Of a DNA stretch of 64,000 bases, positions 54,460-63,750 are shown one piece after another (position 1 is the first letter of the stretch; the number at the start of each line of letters is the position of its first letter). The notes beneath the pieces were generated by a model. That model worked only from the letters and a program-made list of their open reading frames with translations, was not told the origin of the DNA and did no database searches. Location of the stretch: assembly GCF_030435705.1 (NCBI RefSeq), contig NZ_CP129381.1, forward strand, positions 1,178,001 to 1,242,000, read 5' to 3'. The translations under genes were made by a program, and so were the position numbers. The DNA comes from Rhizobium sp. SSA_523 (GTDB lineage: Bacteria; Pseudomonadota; Alphaproteobacteria; Rhizobiales; Rhizobiaceae).

Positions 54460-55134
54460 TTAGGGAGCCGGCCTCAGGAGATAGCCCACACCCCTGACCG
54501 TATGGATCTCGACGCCGGCTTGTGCATCGCGCAGCTTTCGCCGAAGGCGCGACACATGCGAATCGAGCGCATTTGACTGGATTTCGTCGTCGAAGCCGTA
54601 GACCGCCTCTTCAAGAACCTCGCGCAGGACGGTGCGGCCACGCCGGCGCAACAGCGTGGCCAGAACGCTCACCTCCCGGCGCTGCAGGTTCAGCCGCATG
54701 TCCCTCACCCGGGCCTCGCCGAAGCTGGCATCGAACACCAGCTCTCCTACGGCAATTTCCTCGGAGGCGACCTCGCTCGGGCGGCGCTGGACAGCCCGGA
54801 TGCGGGCGAGCATTTCCGCAAGCTCGAAAGGCTTGACCAGGTAATCATCGGCTCCATCATCAAGGCCTGAAACCCGGTCGGCCACTTCTCCGCGAGCGCT
54901 GAGGACAATGACGGGTATGCCGGGCCTGTCGGCGCGGAGCGTGGCAATCAGGCTGAGACCATCGCCATCGGGAAGGCTTCTGTCGAGCAGGACAAGACCG
55001 TGCACGCCGGCGCGCGAAGCTTCGCGCGCAAGCGCCAGGCTGTCGACCCAATCGACGACGAAAAGCTCGCGTTCCAGAGCCGCTTGCAATGGCCTGGCGA
55101 AACCTGCCTCGTCTTCAACGAGCAATATCCTCAT
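54460..55134 (-). CDS. OmpR/PhoB-type response regulator, no kinase nearby
   Basis: 224 residues; ATG at 55134 with GAGGAAG upstream. Receiver: ILLVEDEAGF, phospho-Asp in LVLLDRSLPDGDG, and Lys in DYLVKPFELAEM. C-terminal winged helix: RREVSVLATLLRRRGRTVLR then DSHVSRLRRKL and HTVRGVGYLL. No histidine kinase gene lies on either side, so it is an orphan in this window. The next gene on the same strand, 143 bases on, is an L,D-transpeptidase, a possible target. Confidence 0.93.
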   Translation of the reverse strand: MRILLVEDEAGFARPLQAALERELFVVDWVDSLALAREASRAGVHGLVLLDRSLPDGDGLSLIATLRADRPGIPVIVLSARGEVADRVSGLDDGADDYLVKPFELAEMLARIRAVQRRPSEVASEEIAVGELVFDASFGEARVRDMRLNLQRREVSVLATLLRRRGRTVLREVLEEAVYGFDDEIQSNALDSHVSRLRRKLRDAQAGVEIHTVRGVGYLLRPAP

Positions 55135-55305
55135 CGTCGGCTTCCTCATCCGCAGGGTTCCGTCACCATGGCCGGCGCGATTTTCCTGCCGTGCAAATGG
55201 GTTGGTTCTGGGGCGGCGGCAAGGAAGGCGCCGTAATGTCCCTGCAATGAAGCGCCATAGAATGCCGCGATCGTGCCGGACGGCGTTCCGGCAGATAAGG
55301 AGCCC

Positions 55306-57366
55306 ATGATGAAGTACCCAGAGACGAGACGCGAACCGATCATCGATGAGCGGTTTGGCACCTCGGTCGCCGATCCCTATCGCTGGCTTGAGAACGACAT
55401 CCGTCACGATCCCGAGCTCGCCCGGTGGGTCGAGGCTCAGAACAGTCTCTCCGACGCCTATTTGGCGACACTCCCGGGGCGCGACACTCTTCACGACCGG
55501 CTGACCGCACTTTACGCGCACCAGCGCATCTCGACCCCGGAAAAGCGCGGCAACCGCTATTTCTTCACGCGCAGTTCCGGCCTGTCGGCCCAGCCGGTTC
55601 TTTATCGGTGCGGGCGGGACGGGGGCGACGAGCAAGTCGTCATCGATCCCAATACATGGTCGGAGAACGGCACGACCGCGCTCTCCGAATGGGAACCTTC
55701 CGAGGATGGGCGCCATATCGCCTTCGCCGTCCAGGACGCCGGATCGGACTGGCGCACCCTGCGTGTCCTCGATGTCGACAGCGGCATAGCGCTGGAGGAC
55801 GAAATCCGCTGGGCCCGCTTCACCAGCATAGCCTGGCTGCAGGACGGATCCGGCTTCTTCTACACACGCAATCCGCAACCGGAAGAGGGCTCGGCCTTTG
55901 CGGCGCGGGTGAATGACCACGCCGTCTACTTCCACCGGCTTGGCACGCGCCAGGCTGACGACCGTCTCGTTCACGCGCCGAAAGCGACCCTTCCCCTCAT
56001 TCATACGGTCGAGGGCACGCCGGACGGTCGCTACCTCCTCATCTACACCTCGGCGCTCCAAGGCGGCACGGCAGTCTCGGTGGTCGAGCTGTCGGATCCG
56101 GACTGGACGGTCCGTCCCATCATCAAGGACTTCGACAAGATCTGGACCCTTGCCGGCAACCGCGCAACGACCCTCTATTTCGTGACCCAGCATGAGGCCG
56201 AGCGCGGCAGGCTGGTCACGCTCGACCTGGCCGCTGCCGATCTGACCTTGGCGGAACTGGTCGCCGAAAGCGATGTGCGGGTTCTGCGGTTCGCGTCGCT
56301 GATCGGCGATCGCCTCATCCTCACCTATGGCGTCGACGCCAAGACCGAGATCGAGCGCTTCCGCCTTGACGGGACGTCCGAAGGACCGGTCGACCTGCCT
56401 GGCATTGGCACCGCCGGCCCCTTTCGAGGAAGGCCGGGCGACGACGAGGCCTTCTTCGTGTTTACCAGCCATGACACGCCCTTCAGCATTTACCGTTACG
56501 ACGTGGCCACGAACAGTCGCAGCCTCTGGGCCGAGCCCGACACGAAACCGGATGTTGACGGTCTTCGCGTCGAACAGCATTTCTTTGCATCGAAGGACGG
56601 GACCCGCGTGCCGATTTTCGTCATCCGTTCCGCTAAGGCCAGTGGACCGGCCCCCACTTTGCTCACCGCCTATGGCGGCTTCGGCATCTCCATCGTCCCT
56701 TACTACATGCCGGATGCGATGGCCTGGGTCGAGCAGGGCGGCGTCTATGCGATTGCCAATATTCGCGGCGGCGGCGAATATGGCAGTGGCTGGCATGAAG
56801 ACGGCCGCCTTGCCCGAAAGCAGAACAGCTTCGATGACTTCATCGCAGCGGCCGAATTCCTGCGAAGGGAGGGGATTGCCAAGCCCGACGGGATAGCCAT
56901 TCACGGCGAATCCAATGGTGGTCTGCTGATGGGGGCGGTGGTGAACCAGCGGCCCGATCTCTTCGCGGCCGCACTTCCCGGCGTGGGTGTCCTCGACATG
57001 TTGCGCTTCGAGGAATTCACGGGCGGGTCGCTGTGGTCGCAGGAGTTCGGCAGTCCCGCAGTGGAGGCGGATTTCCGGATCATCGCGGCCTATTCGCCGC
57101 TCCACAACATCCGCGATGGCGCCACCTACCCCGCCATTCTGGCGACGACCGCGGATACGGATGATCGGGTCGTACCGGCTCATTCCTTCAAATATATCGC
57201 CACGCTCCAGGCTGCGGAGATCGGCGATCGGCCGCATATGCTGCGCATCGAAACGCAGGCCGGGCACGGCATGGGCAAGCCGATCGCCAAGGTGATCGAC
57301 GAGGCCGCGGACCGGTGGGCATTCGCCGCCTTCTGGACCGGGCTTGAGGTCCATCCTCGCGGCTGA
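55306..57366 (+). CDS. Prolyl oligopeptidase (S9 family)
   Basis: 686 residues; ATG at 55306 with AAGGAG upstream. An N-terminal beta-propeller (RRYEPIIDERFG-like start, WLENDIRHDPELARW) is followed by the alpha/beta hydrolase catalytic domain: YGGFGIS, Ser536 in GESNGGLLMGA, Asp near 622 in ADTDDRVVP, and His654 in GHGMGKP. It cleaves short proline-containing peptides. No signal peptide, so cytoplasmic. Confidence 0.94.
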   Translation: MMKYPETRREPIIDERFGTSVADPYRWLENDIRHDPELARWVEAQNSLSDAYLATLPGRDTLHDRLTALYAHQRISTPEKRGNRYFFTRSSGLSAQPVLYRCGRDGGDEQVVIDPNTWSENGTTALSEWEPSEDGRHIAFAVQDAGSDWRTLRVLDVDSGIALEDEIRWARFTSIAWLQDGSGFFYTRNPQPEEGSAFAARVNDHAVYFHRLGTRQADDRLVHAPKATLPLIHTVEGTPDGRYLLIYTSALQGGTAVSVVELSDPDWTVRPIIKDFDKIWTLAGNRATTLYFVTQHEAERGRLVTLDLAAADLTLAELVAESDVRVLRFASLIGDRLILTYGVDAKTEIERFRLDGTSEGPVDLPGIGTAGPFRGRPGDDEAFFVFTSHDTPFSIYRYDVATNSRSLWAEPDTKPDVDGLRVEQHFFASKDGTRVPIFVIRSAKASGPAPTLLTAYGGFGISIVPYYMPDAMAWVEQGGVYAIANIRGGGEYGSGWHEDGRLARKQNSFDDFIAAAEFLRREGIAKPDGIAIHGESNGGLLMGAVVNQRPDLFAAALPGVGVLDMLRFEEFTGGSLWSQEFGSPAVEADFRIIAAYSPLHNIRDGATYPAILATTADTDDRVVPAHSFKYIATLQAAEIGDRPHMLRIETQAGHGMGKPIAKVIDEAADRWAFAAFWTGLEVHPRG

Positions 57367-57443
57367 AATGCCGAGCCTTCACGATCAATCCTGCGGCCAA
57401 AATCGTTTTGATCGGCCGCAGGTCCGAACTCAAGAGAGGAATC

Positions 57444-58400
57444 ATGTCCATGGCCTCATCAACGGTTGTTCTGGCAGCGGCGGTTGCGCTGTCGCAGGAG
57501 ATCCTTGCACCGGGTCCGGCTGGAGATCTGAGCGGAACTTTCACGCGTGTGAGAGACCCGTCCGCTCCCGTCGTGCTCATCATTCCGGGTTCCGGCCCGA
57601 CCGACCGGGACGGCAATAGCAGGCTCGGGATTCAGGCGGGATCCTACCGCCTGCTTGCGGAAGGACTGGCCGCCCGGGGCATTTCCTCGGTTCGGATCGA
57701 TAAGCGAGGCATGTTCGGGAGTGCCGGCGCTGCCGCCGACGCAAATGCCGTGACGGTCGACGACTATGTCGCCGACGTGCGATCCTGGACAAGGTCCATC
57801 GCGGCCGAAACCGGCAGAGACTGTGTCTGGCTTCTCGGCCATAGCGAAGGCGGGCTCGTGGCGCTGGCCGCCGCTCAGGTAGAGCCATCCATCTGCGGCC
57901 TCATTCTCATCGCCACGCCAGGCCGTCCCATGGGTGAGGTGCTGAAGGAGCAGCTTGCGGCCAATCCTGCCAATGCCGCTTTCCTCGGACAAGCCAATAC
58001 CGCCATCGATATGCTGGCTTCGGGAAAGCGGGTCGGGGCCGGCAGTCTGCCGGAGCCTCTGCGCCCTTTGTTCGCACCGGCTCTGCAGGATTTCCTCGCC
58101 AGCGTGTTTCGCCTGGATCCTGCCAAGCTGATTGGAAGCCTTGCAAAGCCGATACTGATCCTACAGGGCGACCGCGATCTTCAGGTCGGCGTGGGTGACG
58201 CGGAAAGACTGAAGGCCGCTGCCGGAAAGGCGATGCTTGTCCTGCTTCCCGGCGTCAACCATGTCTTGAAAGCCGTTCCGCCGAACGATCCCACGCAGAA
58301 TCTTACGAGCTATGCCGATCCCGACCTGCCTCTCGCCGCGGGGATCGTCGACGCCATCCGGACATTGATCTCGGCAAAGCCCGAACGCGATGATTTGTGA
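57444..58400 (+). CDS. Alpha/beta hydrolase, possibly exported
   Basis: 318 residues; ATG at 57444 with AGAGAGGAATC upstream. A mildly hydrophobic N-terminus (STVVLAAAVALSQEILAPG) could be a signal peptide. Hydrolase motifs: VLIIPGSGPTDRDGN, GHSEGGLVAL with Ser134, LILQGDRDLQV with the acid, and LPGVNHVLK with the His. Follows the prolyl oligopeptidase by 77 bases on the same strand. Esterase substrate unknown. Confidence 0.87.
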   Translation: MSMASSTVVLAAAVALSQEILAPGPAGDLSGTFTRVRDPSAPVVLIIPGSGPTDRDGNSRLGIQAGSYRLLAEGLAARGISSVRIDKRGMFGSAGAAADANAVTVDDYVADVRSWTRSIAAETGRDCVWLLGHSEGGLVALAAAQVEPSICGLILIATPGRPMGEVLKEQLAANPANAAFLGQANTAIDMLASGKRVGAGSLPEPLRPLFAPALQDFLASVFRLDPAKLIGSLAKPILILQGDRDLQVGVGDAERLKAAAGKAMLVLLPGVNHVLKAVPPNDPTQNLTSYADPDLPLAAGIVDAIRTLISAKPERDDL

Positions 58401-58413
58401 CGGAGCTTTGACC

Positions 58414-58442
58414 GCCGGCGAAAGCCGGCCCGAGAAAGGGCC
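58414..58442. terminator. Overlapping hairpins between convergent genes
   Basis: GCCGGC-GAAA-GCCGGC (58414-58429) has a stable tetraloop and overlaps GGCCC-GAGAAA-GGGCC (58427-58442). The two can form alternatively. Located just after the hydrolase stop and facing the small secreted-protein gene. Confidence 0.55.
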
Positions 58443-58478
58443 GGTCATCCCGCCATGCAAAGGTCCGTCTGATCGGCC

Positions 58479-58754
58479 TTAGCGATTGCCCATCCGCTGG
58501 CGGTGGACGAGTTCCAGCGAGCGATCGTCCCGGATGATATAGGTCTCCTCATAGCGCGTTCCGTCGGCATAGAAACTGTGGGAGAGTGTGCTTCCGATGG
58601 GAGACTTCTGCAGCTTCGTCGCCGGCTGGCCGGTGAATGTAATGCTGCCTTGGATGGGGTCGAGCGCCGCTGCCCTGGGGGCGAATACTGCCTGTGATGC
58701 CAGGCTTGCCAGCAGCACGGTGGCGGCGACGATGGTTTGCGATGTTCGGGTCAT
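58479..58754 (-). CDS. Small secreted hypothetical protein
   Basis: 91 residues, AAGGAGA upstream of the ATG. A clear Sec signal peptide (IVAATVLLASLASQAVFAP, cleavage near residue 30 after AAA). The mature part is about 60 residues, contains no Cys, and includes GSITFTGQPATKLQKSPIG and YIIRDDRSLELVHRQRM. Not recognised. Stands alone between convergent and tandem neighbours. Confidence 0.75.
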   Translation of the reverse strand: MTRTSQTIVAATVLLASLASQAVFAPRAAALDPIQGSITFTGQPATKLQKSPIGSTLSHSFYADGTRYEETYIIRDDRSLELVHRQRMGNR

Positions 58755-59005
58755 GATATTCTCCTTCGATCTGATAGTGAGCGCGTTTCGCCCGGTGTTT
58801 CTGGTTGGGTGAGCGAGCGGAAGACCCTGTCGTCCGGTGCCTTTCAGCCCCTGCGCGCTGGATCACGCTGCCGGCCTCGTCGGTGGCGTCCGCCACCGAT
58901 CGCCGGCTGAATGTCTGATGGATTGCGGTGTCTTGCAGGGGGGCCGTCCCGAGGACAGGTCGGGGCATTCCCCCCGACCCTTGACGAGACCCTCCAGCCG
59001 TAGCG

Positions 59006-59995
59006 TCAGATCCCCGAGCCGCCGGCGACGTCGATGACGACCTTGCCGCGCAGTCCTCTAGCCGAGCCGTTTTCCAGCAGTTCATGCGCCTCGCTGATTT
59101 GGGCAAGGGGCAGCGTCGCACCGACGACCGGCTTGACCAGGCCGCGTTCGACCAGATCGGTCAAGGCATCGAGTTTGCCCCGGTTCTGACGGGTGAACAC
59201 GAAATGGTAGGCGGCATTCTTGCCCCAGGCCTCGATGAGATTTTGCGGCTTGGAGAGGTCGACAAGGCTCACCACGCGTCCGCCATCGGCGAGGGCGAGA
59301 GGGCTCCGTGTCAGCGCGTCGCCGCCAATCGTGTCGAAGATGACATGCACGCCTTCTCCGGCGGTCAGCCGGGCCACGGCTTCCACATAATCTTCCGCTG
59401 TGTAGTCGATCGTCTCGTCGGCGCCGAGCGAGCGCACGAAGTCATGGTCGCGGGCACGCGCCGTGGTGATGACGCGCGCACCGAGCGCCTTGGCGACCTG
59501 CACGGCGATCGTTCCCACGCCACCGGAGCCACCATGGATGAGGATGGTCTCGCCGGCCTGCAGCTGCGCCCGTTGGACGAAGGCCTCCCAGACGGTACCG
59601 CCGACGAGGGTCAGGCTGGCCGCCTCGATATGCGTCAGGTTGCGGGGCTTGCGCCCGACGAGGTCGACGTCGGCGACGTGCTGCTCGGCATAGGAACCCG
59701 CACCGCCAAAGATCTTCGGCGTGTAATAGACCTCATCTCCCACAGCGAACTCGTTGACGTCTGGCCCCAGTTCCTCGATCACGCCGGAAATATCATGGCC
59801 GATAATGGCAGGCAAAGGCACGTGGTCCACGTAGTCGCCACGACGGATCTGGTAATCCAGGGGATTGATGGCGGTCGCATGAACGCGCACCCGCACCTGC
59901 CGTGGCCCGACGGCCGGTACATCCACATTGCGCAACTCAAATGCATCCGGGCCGCCGAACCGGGTCAGGACGGCGGCTTTCATGGTCTTGGTCAT
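59006..59995 (-). CDS. NADP-dependent quinone-oxidoreductase-like MDR enzyme
   Basis: 329 residues; ATG at 59995 (a GTG immediately before is possible), AAGGA upstream. GroES-like N-terminus ([33 protein letters not shown]), then the NADPH Rossmann motif [19 protein letters not shown]. No zinc ligand set, so the zinc-free quinone oxidoreductase subgroup. Divergent from a LysR gene that probably controls it. Confidence 0.93.
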   Translation of the reverse strand: MTKTMKAAVLTRFGGPDAFELRNVDVPAVGPRQVRVRVHATAINPLDYQIRRGDYVDHVPLPAIIGHDISGVIEELGPDVNEFAVGDEVYYTPKIFGGAGSYAEQHVADVDLVGRKPRNLTHIEAASLTLVGGTVWEAFVQRAQLQAGETILIHGGSGGVGTIAVQVAKALGARVITTARARDHDFVRSLGADETIDYTAEDYVEAVARLTAGEGVHVIFDTIGGDALTRSPLALADGGRVVSLVDLSKPQNLIEAWGKNAAYHFVFTRQNRGKLDALTDLVERGLVKPVVGATLPLAQISEAHELLENGSARGLRGKVVIDVAGGSGI

Positions 59996-60105
59996 CACGA
60001 TTATCCTTTCAGCAACTTCCGACGGTGTCCGTCACGGCGCCGTCTCGATATGGCCTATGTGGACTCTCTCGATTTCTTTCGGTAGCAGCGCTATTCTTGC
60101 ATCAG

Positions 60106-60124
60106 TTTCAAAAAAATTTTGAAA
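60106..60124. promoter_or_regulatory. Perfect inverted repeat before the LysR gene
   Basis: TTTCAAAAAAATTTTGAAA: eight-base arms with a three-base spacer, ending nine bases before the LysR start and partly overlapping its ribosome binding region. It may be an autoregulatory operator. Confidence 0.5.
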
Positions 60125-60133
60125 GGGCATCCG

Positions 60134-61060
60134 ATGGATTTGGGCGATTTGAGCCTGTTCGTGCGCATAGCGCAGTTGCACAGCATCAGCGCCGCAGCGC
60201 GTGACCTGGGTCTTACGCCGGCCGCGGCAAGCGCCCGTCTGAGTTCACTGGAACGGAAGCTGAGCACGAGGCTCCTGCACCGCACGACCCGCCAAGCGAC
60301 GCTGACGGAGGACGGGCTGGCTTTTCTTCCGCATGCCGAGCATGTCCTGCTCGCTGCAGATTCTGCCCTGGCGGCCCTTGGGCGGGAGCAGGCGGCGCCA
60401 CGCGGCATATTGCGGGTGGCGGCACCGGCCTCTTTCGCGCGGATGCATATCGTGCCCGGCCTGCCGGATTGTTTTGCCAGATATCCTGATCTGTCTCTGG
60501 ACCTGCGCATCTCCGACACGATCGTCGACCTGGTCGAGGGCGCCTTCGATGTGGCGGTCCGCTACACCGAACCGAGCGACTCATCCTTCGTGGCGCGCCG
60601 TCTGGCCCCCGACAATCGCGTCCTCGTGGCGTCGCCGGACTATCTCCGGCAGCACGGGCGGCCCGATACGCCGGACGATCTGGCGCACCACACTTGTCTC
60701 GTGGTCGGCACTCTGGATCTTTGGACATTCCGGGGCGACAATGGCGAGACGATCGAGCGGCGCGTGACGCCGAGCCTGCGCATCAATGACGGCGGAGCCG
60801 TGCGCGACGCCGCATCCGCCGGCCTCGGCATCGCGCTCATGGCGACGTGGTGCGCGGCAGACGAGATCCGATCCGGCCTTCTTGTGCCGGCTCTGCCGCG
60901 CTTTCCGCTCATCTCGACCCAGACATTATGGGCGCTTTATCCCAGCAATCGCGAACTCGCTCCCAAGGTCCGGGTTTTCATAGACTGGCTCGTCAAGCGC
61001 TTCGGCAACCAGCCTTATTGGGACGAGGGACTGGACGCGATCCTCGGCAAGGCCGGTTGA
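60134..61060 (+). CDS. LysR-family transcriptional regulator
   Basis: 308 residues; ATG at 60134 with GAAAGGG upstream. Helix-turn-helix FVRIAQLHSISAAARDLGL then TPAAASARLSSLE. The effector domain has FDVAVRYTEPSDSSFVARRL, the CrgA/DsdC-like subgroup that commonly controls an adjacent oxidoreductase. Divergent from the MDR enzyme at 59006-59995. Confidence 0.93.
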   Translation: MDLGDLSLFVRIAQLHSISAAARDLGLTPAAASARLSSLERKLSTRLLHRTTRQATLTEDGLAFLPHAEHVLLAADSALAALGREQAAPRGILRVAAPASFARMHIVPGLPDCFARYPDLSLDLRISDTIVDLVEGAFDVAVRYTEPSDSSFVARRLAPDNRVLVASPDYLRQHGRPDTPDDLAHHTCLVVGTLDLWTFRGDNGETIERRVTPSLRINDGGAVRDAASAGLGIALMATWCAADEIRSGLLVPALPRFPLISTQTLWALYPSNRELAPKVRVFIDWLVKRFGNQPYWDEGLDAILGKAG

Positions 61061-61083
61061 GGGCTCAGCAAGGTCCCGCCCTC
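61059..61083. terminator. Hairpin in a convergent gap
   Basis: GAGGGC (61059-61064) and GCCCTC (61078-61083) form a six-base stem around 13 bases at the end of the LysR gene. No T-tract. Confidence 0.3.
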
Positions 61084-61093
61084 GCCTGGCGCC

Positions 61094-61711
61094 TCACCCT
61101 TGCGGCATCTGCGCGCGCAGACGGGCATTTTCCGCCTCCAGGGATTCCAGCCTGTCCCGGATCGGCTGCAGGGCGGCTGCCATCTGGGCTTCGGTGAACC
61201 GCGGCACGATGTGCTGGGGGCAGTTCCAGTCGAAATTCTGCAGTCGCAGGCGGATGATCCTCTCGACCTTTCCCGTTGCACCGGCGAGCACTGCATCCGT
61301 CATCGCAGGATCTGCGTCGAGAGCGACGACATCTGCGTAGACATAGATTTTGAGGCGCGCCCGGCGCGGATAATCCATCAGGAAGAGACAGGCCTTGTCG
61401 TTCGCCGACAGGTTGCCAAGGCTGATATACTGGAAATTGCCGCGATAATCGGCGAAGGCCAGCGTCTGATCGTCGAGGACCTTCAAAAACCCCTGCGGCC
61501 CGCCGCGATGCTGGACATAGGGCCAACCCGTCTCGGACACCGTTGCCATGTAGAAACTGTCCCGGCTGGAAATGAAGGCCGCCTCGGCCTCCGTGAACCG
61601 GTCAAACTCCCGGTTGCCTTTGAAGTCGGCCCACATGTCGGCCACGCCAAGTTCTTCCTGCACTGCCCGCACGGCGGGCGTCACAGCAACATCGAGAAAA
61701 CCGAAAGCCAT
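61094..61711 (-). CDS. Pyridoxamine 5'-phosphate oxidase-like FMN-binding protein
   Basis: 205 residues. Split-barrel flavoprotein: FMATVSE-like FYMATVSETGWPYVQHRGG, then LAFADYRGNFQYISLGNLS and ACLFLMDYPRRARLKIYV. The C-terminal tail is a short coiled coil (IRDRLESLEAENARLRAQM). It starts 30 bases after the TetR gene on the same strand, so the two form an operon. Probably binds a flavin and reduces an unknown compound. Confidence 0.87.
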   Translation of the reverse strand: MAFGFLDVAVTPAVRAVQEELGVADMWADFKGNREFDRFTEAEAAFISSRDSFYMATVSETGWPYVQHRGGPQGFLKVLDDQTLAFADYRGNFQYISLGNLSANDKACLFLMDYPRRARLKIYVYADVVALDADPAMTDAVLAGATGKVERIIRLRLQNFDWNCPQHIVPRFTEAQMAAALQPIRDRLESLEAENARLRAQMPQG

Positions 61712-61741
61712 TTCTTATCTCCAATCCTGCCTGCTCAACGA

Positions 61742-62359
61742 CTATTGGTGCCGGTTGTCTGCGCGCAGAGCTTCCAGATGAAGCAGGGCGGCTCTGCGCA
61801 GGCTCGAAATATCCGATCCGGATTGCGACATCACGCGGATACCGGACATGAAGGTGGCCACCATGAGGGCAGCATCGCCCGGCGCCAGACCCTGCCGAAG
61901 CGAGCCATCAAGACACCCGGCCGTGACGGCCTCTTCCACCAGCGCAAGCTGGCTCGTCATGTAGCTGTCGAGCAGGCGCTGAATGCGGGGCTCCTTTTTG
62001 CCGATTGCCGGCGCCATCCGCGACGCGACGATCATGCAACCCGCTGCATGCCCCTCACCTTGCGCTTGCTCTTCCTCCTGAAGAATGAGCTCGAACAGCG
62101 CTGCCAGCCGGGCATGGCCGGAAAGATCGCCCCGCCGGAGGATCGCCTCCTGGTGGTCCATGGCCTCTGCGATCTGCCATTCCAGCGACCGGATGAACAA
62201 TTCGTCTTTGGATATGAATGTATTGTACAGGCTGCTGCGCCGCACACCCGCCGCCTCGCATAATTGCTCCGTCGACGTATCGGCAAAGCCATGCATCCTG
62301 AACTGTTTTGCGCTCGCGGCCAGAACCGCCGTCTCATCGAACTCTCTCGGCCGTGCCAT
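61742..62359 (-). CDS. TetR-family transcriptional regulator
   Basis: 205 residues; ATG at 62359. DNA-binding domain at the N-terminus: AVLAASAKQFRMHGFADTST then EAAGVRRSSLYNTFISKDEL. The ligand domain (about 80-200) is family-typical, with a possible reactive Cys in AAGCMIVAS. First gene of an operon with the flavoprotein; a near-palindrome 20 bases upstream is its likely operator. Confidence 0.92.
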   Translation of the reverse strand: MARPREFDETAVLAASAKQFRMHGFADTSTEQLCEAAGVRRSSLYNTFISKDELFIRSLEWQIAEAMDHQEAILRRGDLSGHARLAALFELILQEEEQAQGEGHAAGCMIVASRMAPAIGKKEPRIQRLLDSYMTSQLALVEEAVTAGCLDGSLRQGLAPGDAALMVATFMSGIRVMSQSGSDISSLRRAALLHLEALRADNRHQ

Positions 62360-62378
62360 GGTGGTCCCGCATGTATTT

Positions 62379-62394
62379 TGTATTTTCAAGTACA
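62379..62394. promoter_or_regulatory. Putative TetR operator
   Basis: TGTATTTTCAAGTACA, matching its own reverse complement at 12 of 16 positions, in an A/T-rich stretch just upstream of the TetR start. Confidence 0.4.
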
Positions 62395-62594
62395 GAACTA
62401 CCACGCCGCCTGCCGCGGGTCAAGGATCCGGGGGATGATCGCGGCCGGCCCGCGCGGCGTTCCCCGTTTCGCGAAAGGGCTTCGCAGGATCAAGCACTAT
62501 CGCAGGCCCGCCTGACATGACAGTGATCGCCGGCGGGCGCCTTTCGTCTCTGGTGAAGGAGGGTCTGCGCGATACAATTGCCAAAGGAGCGGTC

Positions 62595-63632
62595 ATGGAA
62601 ATCGGGATCGACAGTTTCGCAGCCATCCTCCCCGATCCGGCGACGGGTCGGGTTCCGTCGGCAACCGATCGGATGGCGGAACTGATCGAGGAAATCGAGG
62701 TGGCTGATCGTGTCGGACTGGACGTATTCGGCATCGGCGAACATCACCGTGCAGAGTTTCTCGACTCGGCGCCAACGATCATATTGGCGGCTGCAGCCGC
62801 CCGGACGAACCGGATCAAGCTGACCAGCGCGGTCACCATCTTGAGCGCCGCCGATCCTGTGCGCATCTTTCAGGAATTTGCAACGCTCGATCTGATCTCG
62901 AAAGGTCGTGCTGAAATCGTTGCAGGCCGCGGATCCTTCGTCGAAGCTTACCCGCTCTTCGGCCTGGACACGCGCGACTATGACGCGCTTTTTGCGGAAA
63001 AGCTCGATCTTCTGCTTGCGCTGCAAGACGAGACGAATGTGACCTGGGCGGGGCGGTTCCGACCGCCGCTCACCGGGCAAGGCGTCTATCCGCGTCCGCA
63101 TCAAGAGCGCCTGCCGATATGGATCGGCGTCGGCGGCACCCCGCAATCCTTCGCGCGCGCAGGGGCGCTCGGTCTTCCCTTGATGATCGCCATCATTGGC
63201 GGAAGCTTCGATCGCTTCCGTCCCCTCGTCGATCTCTATCGAGAGGCTGGCAAACGCGCGGGACACGGACCCGACATGCTCAAGATCGGCGTTCATGCAA
63301 TGGGCTTTGTCGGCGAAAGCGATGCCGCAGCAAGGGACGCCTTCTTTCCTGGCTGGGCGCATCTGACAGCGGATATCGGGCGCGAGCGCGGCTGGTCGCC
63401 GCCGACCCGGCAACAGTTCGACGTGATGGCAGGACCGGAAGGTGCATTTCTGGTCGGGGAACCGAGGACCGTCGCGGCCAAGATGCTGCAGGCGAGCGAG
63501 ACCCTGGGCGGGATATCGCGGATCACCTTCCAGATGAGCACGGCTGCTCTCGATATTGCCGCGATGAAGCGGTCAATCGAGTTGCTGGGCACCGAAGTGG
63601 CCCCCGTCGTCAGGGCAGCGCAGCGCGGCTGA
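62595..63632 (+). CDS. LLM-class flavin-dependent oxidoreductase
   Basis: 345 residues; ATG at 62595 with AAAGGAG upstream (a longer frame from 62517 is less likely). Bacterial luciferase-like TIM barrel: FGIGEHHRAEFLDSAPTII, LTSAVTILSAADPVRIFQE, ISKGRAEIVAGRGSFVEAYP, and LPIWIGVGGTPQS. Typically a monooxygenase or reductase using FMNH2. Divergent from the TetR gene, so it may also belong to that regulon. Confidence 0.92.
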   Translation: MEIGIDSFAAILPDPATGRVPSATDRMAELIEEIEVADRVGLDVFGIGEHHRAEFLDSAPTIILAAAAARTNRIKLTSAVTILSAADPVRIFQEFATLDLISKGRAEIVAGRGSFVEAYPLFGLDTRDYDALFAEKLDLLLALQDETNVTWAGRFRPPLTGQGVYPRPHQERLPIWIGVGGTPQSFARAGALGLPLMIAIIGGSFDRFRPLVDLYREAGKRAGHGPDMLKIGVHAMGFVGESDAAARDAFFPGWAHLTADIGRERGWSPPTRQQFDVMAGPEGAFLVGEPRTVAAKMLQASETLGGISRITFQMSTAALDIAAMKRSIELLGTEVAPVVRAAQRG

Positions 63633-63750
63633 GACGCTAAGGCTGATGTCGGCGGCAAGATCGAAGTGAACCGGCGGCCTCCGACGCGACGCGGAACAAG
63701 CAGACGGCCGCATCGTCAAGGTGGCCGCGAAACAGCCGGGGGAGCTGCTG

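Noticed and set aside
54460..57354. A single 964-codon minus-strand frame spanning the response regulator and the region opposite the prolyl oligopeptidase
   Set aside because: Only its last 224 codons encode a recognisable protein with a ribosome binding site; the rest is antisense to a clear S9 peptidase.
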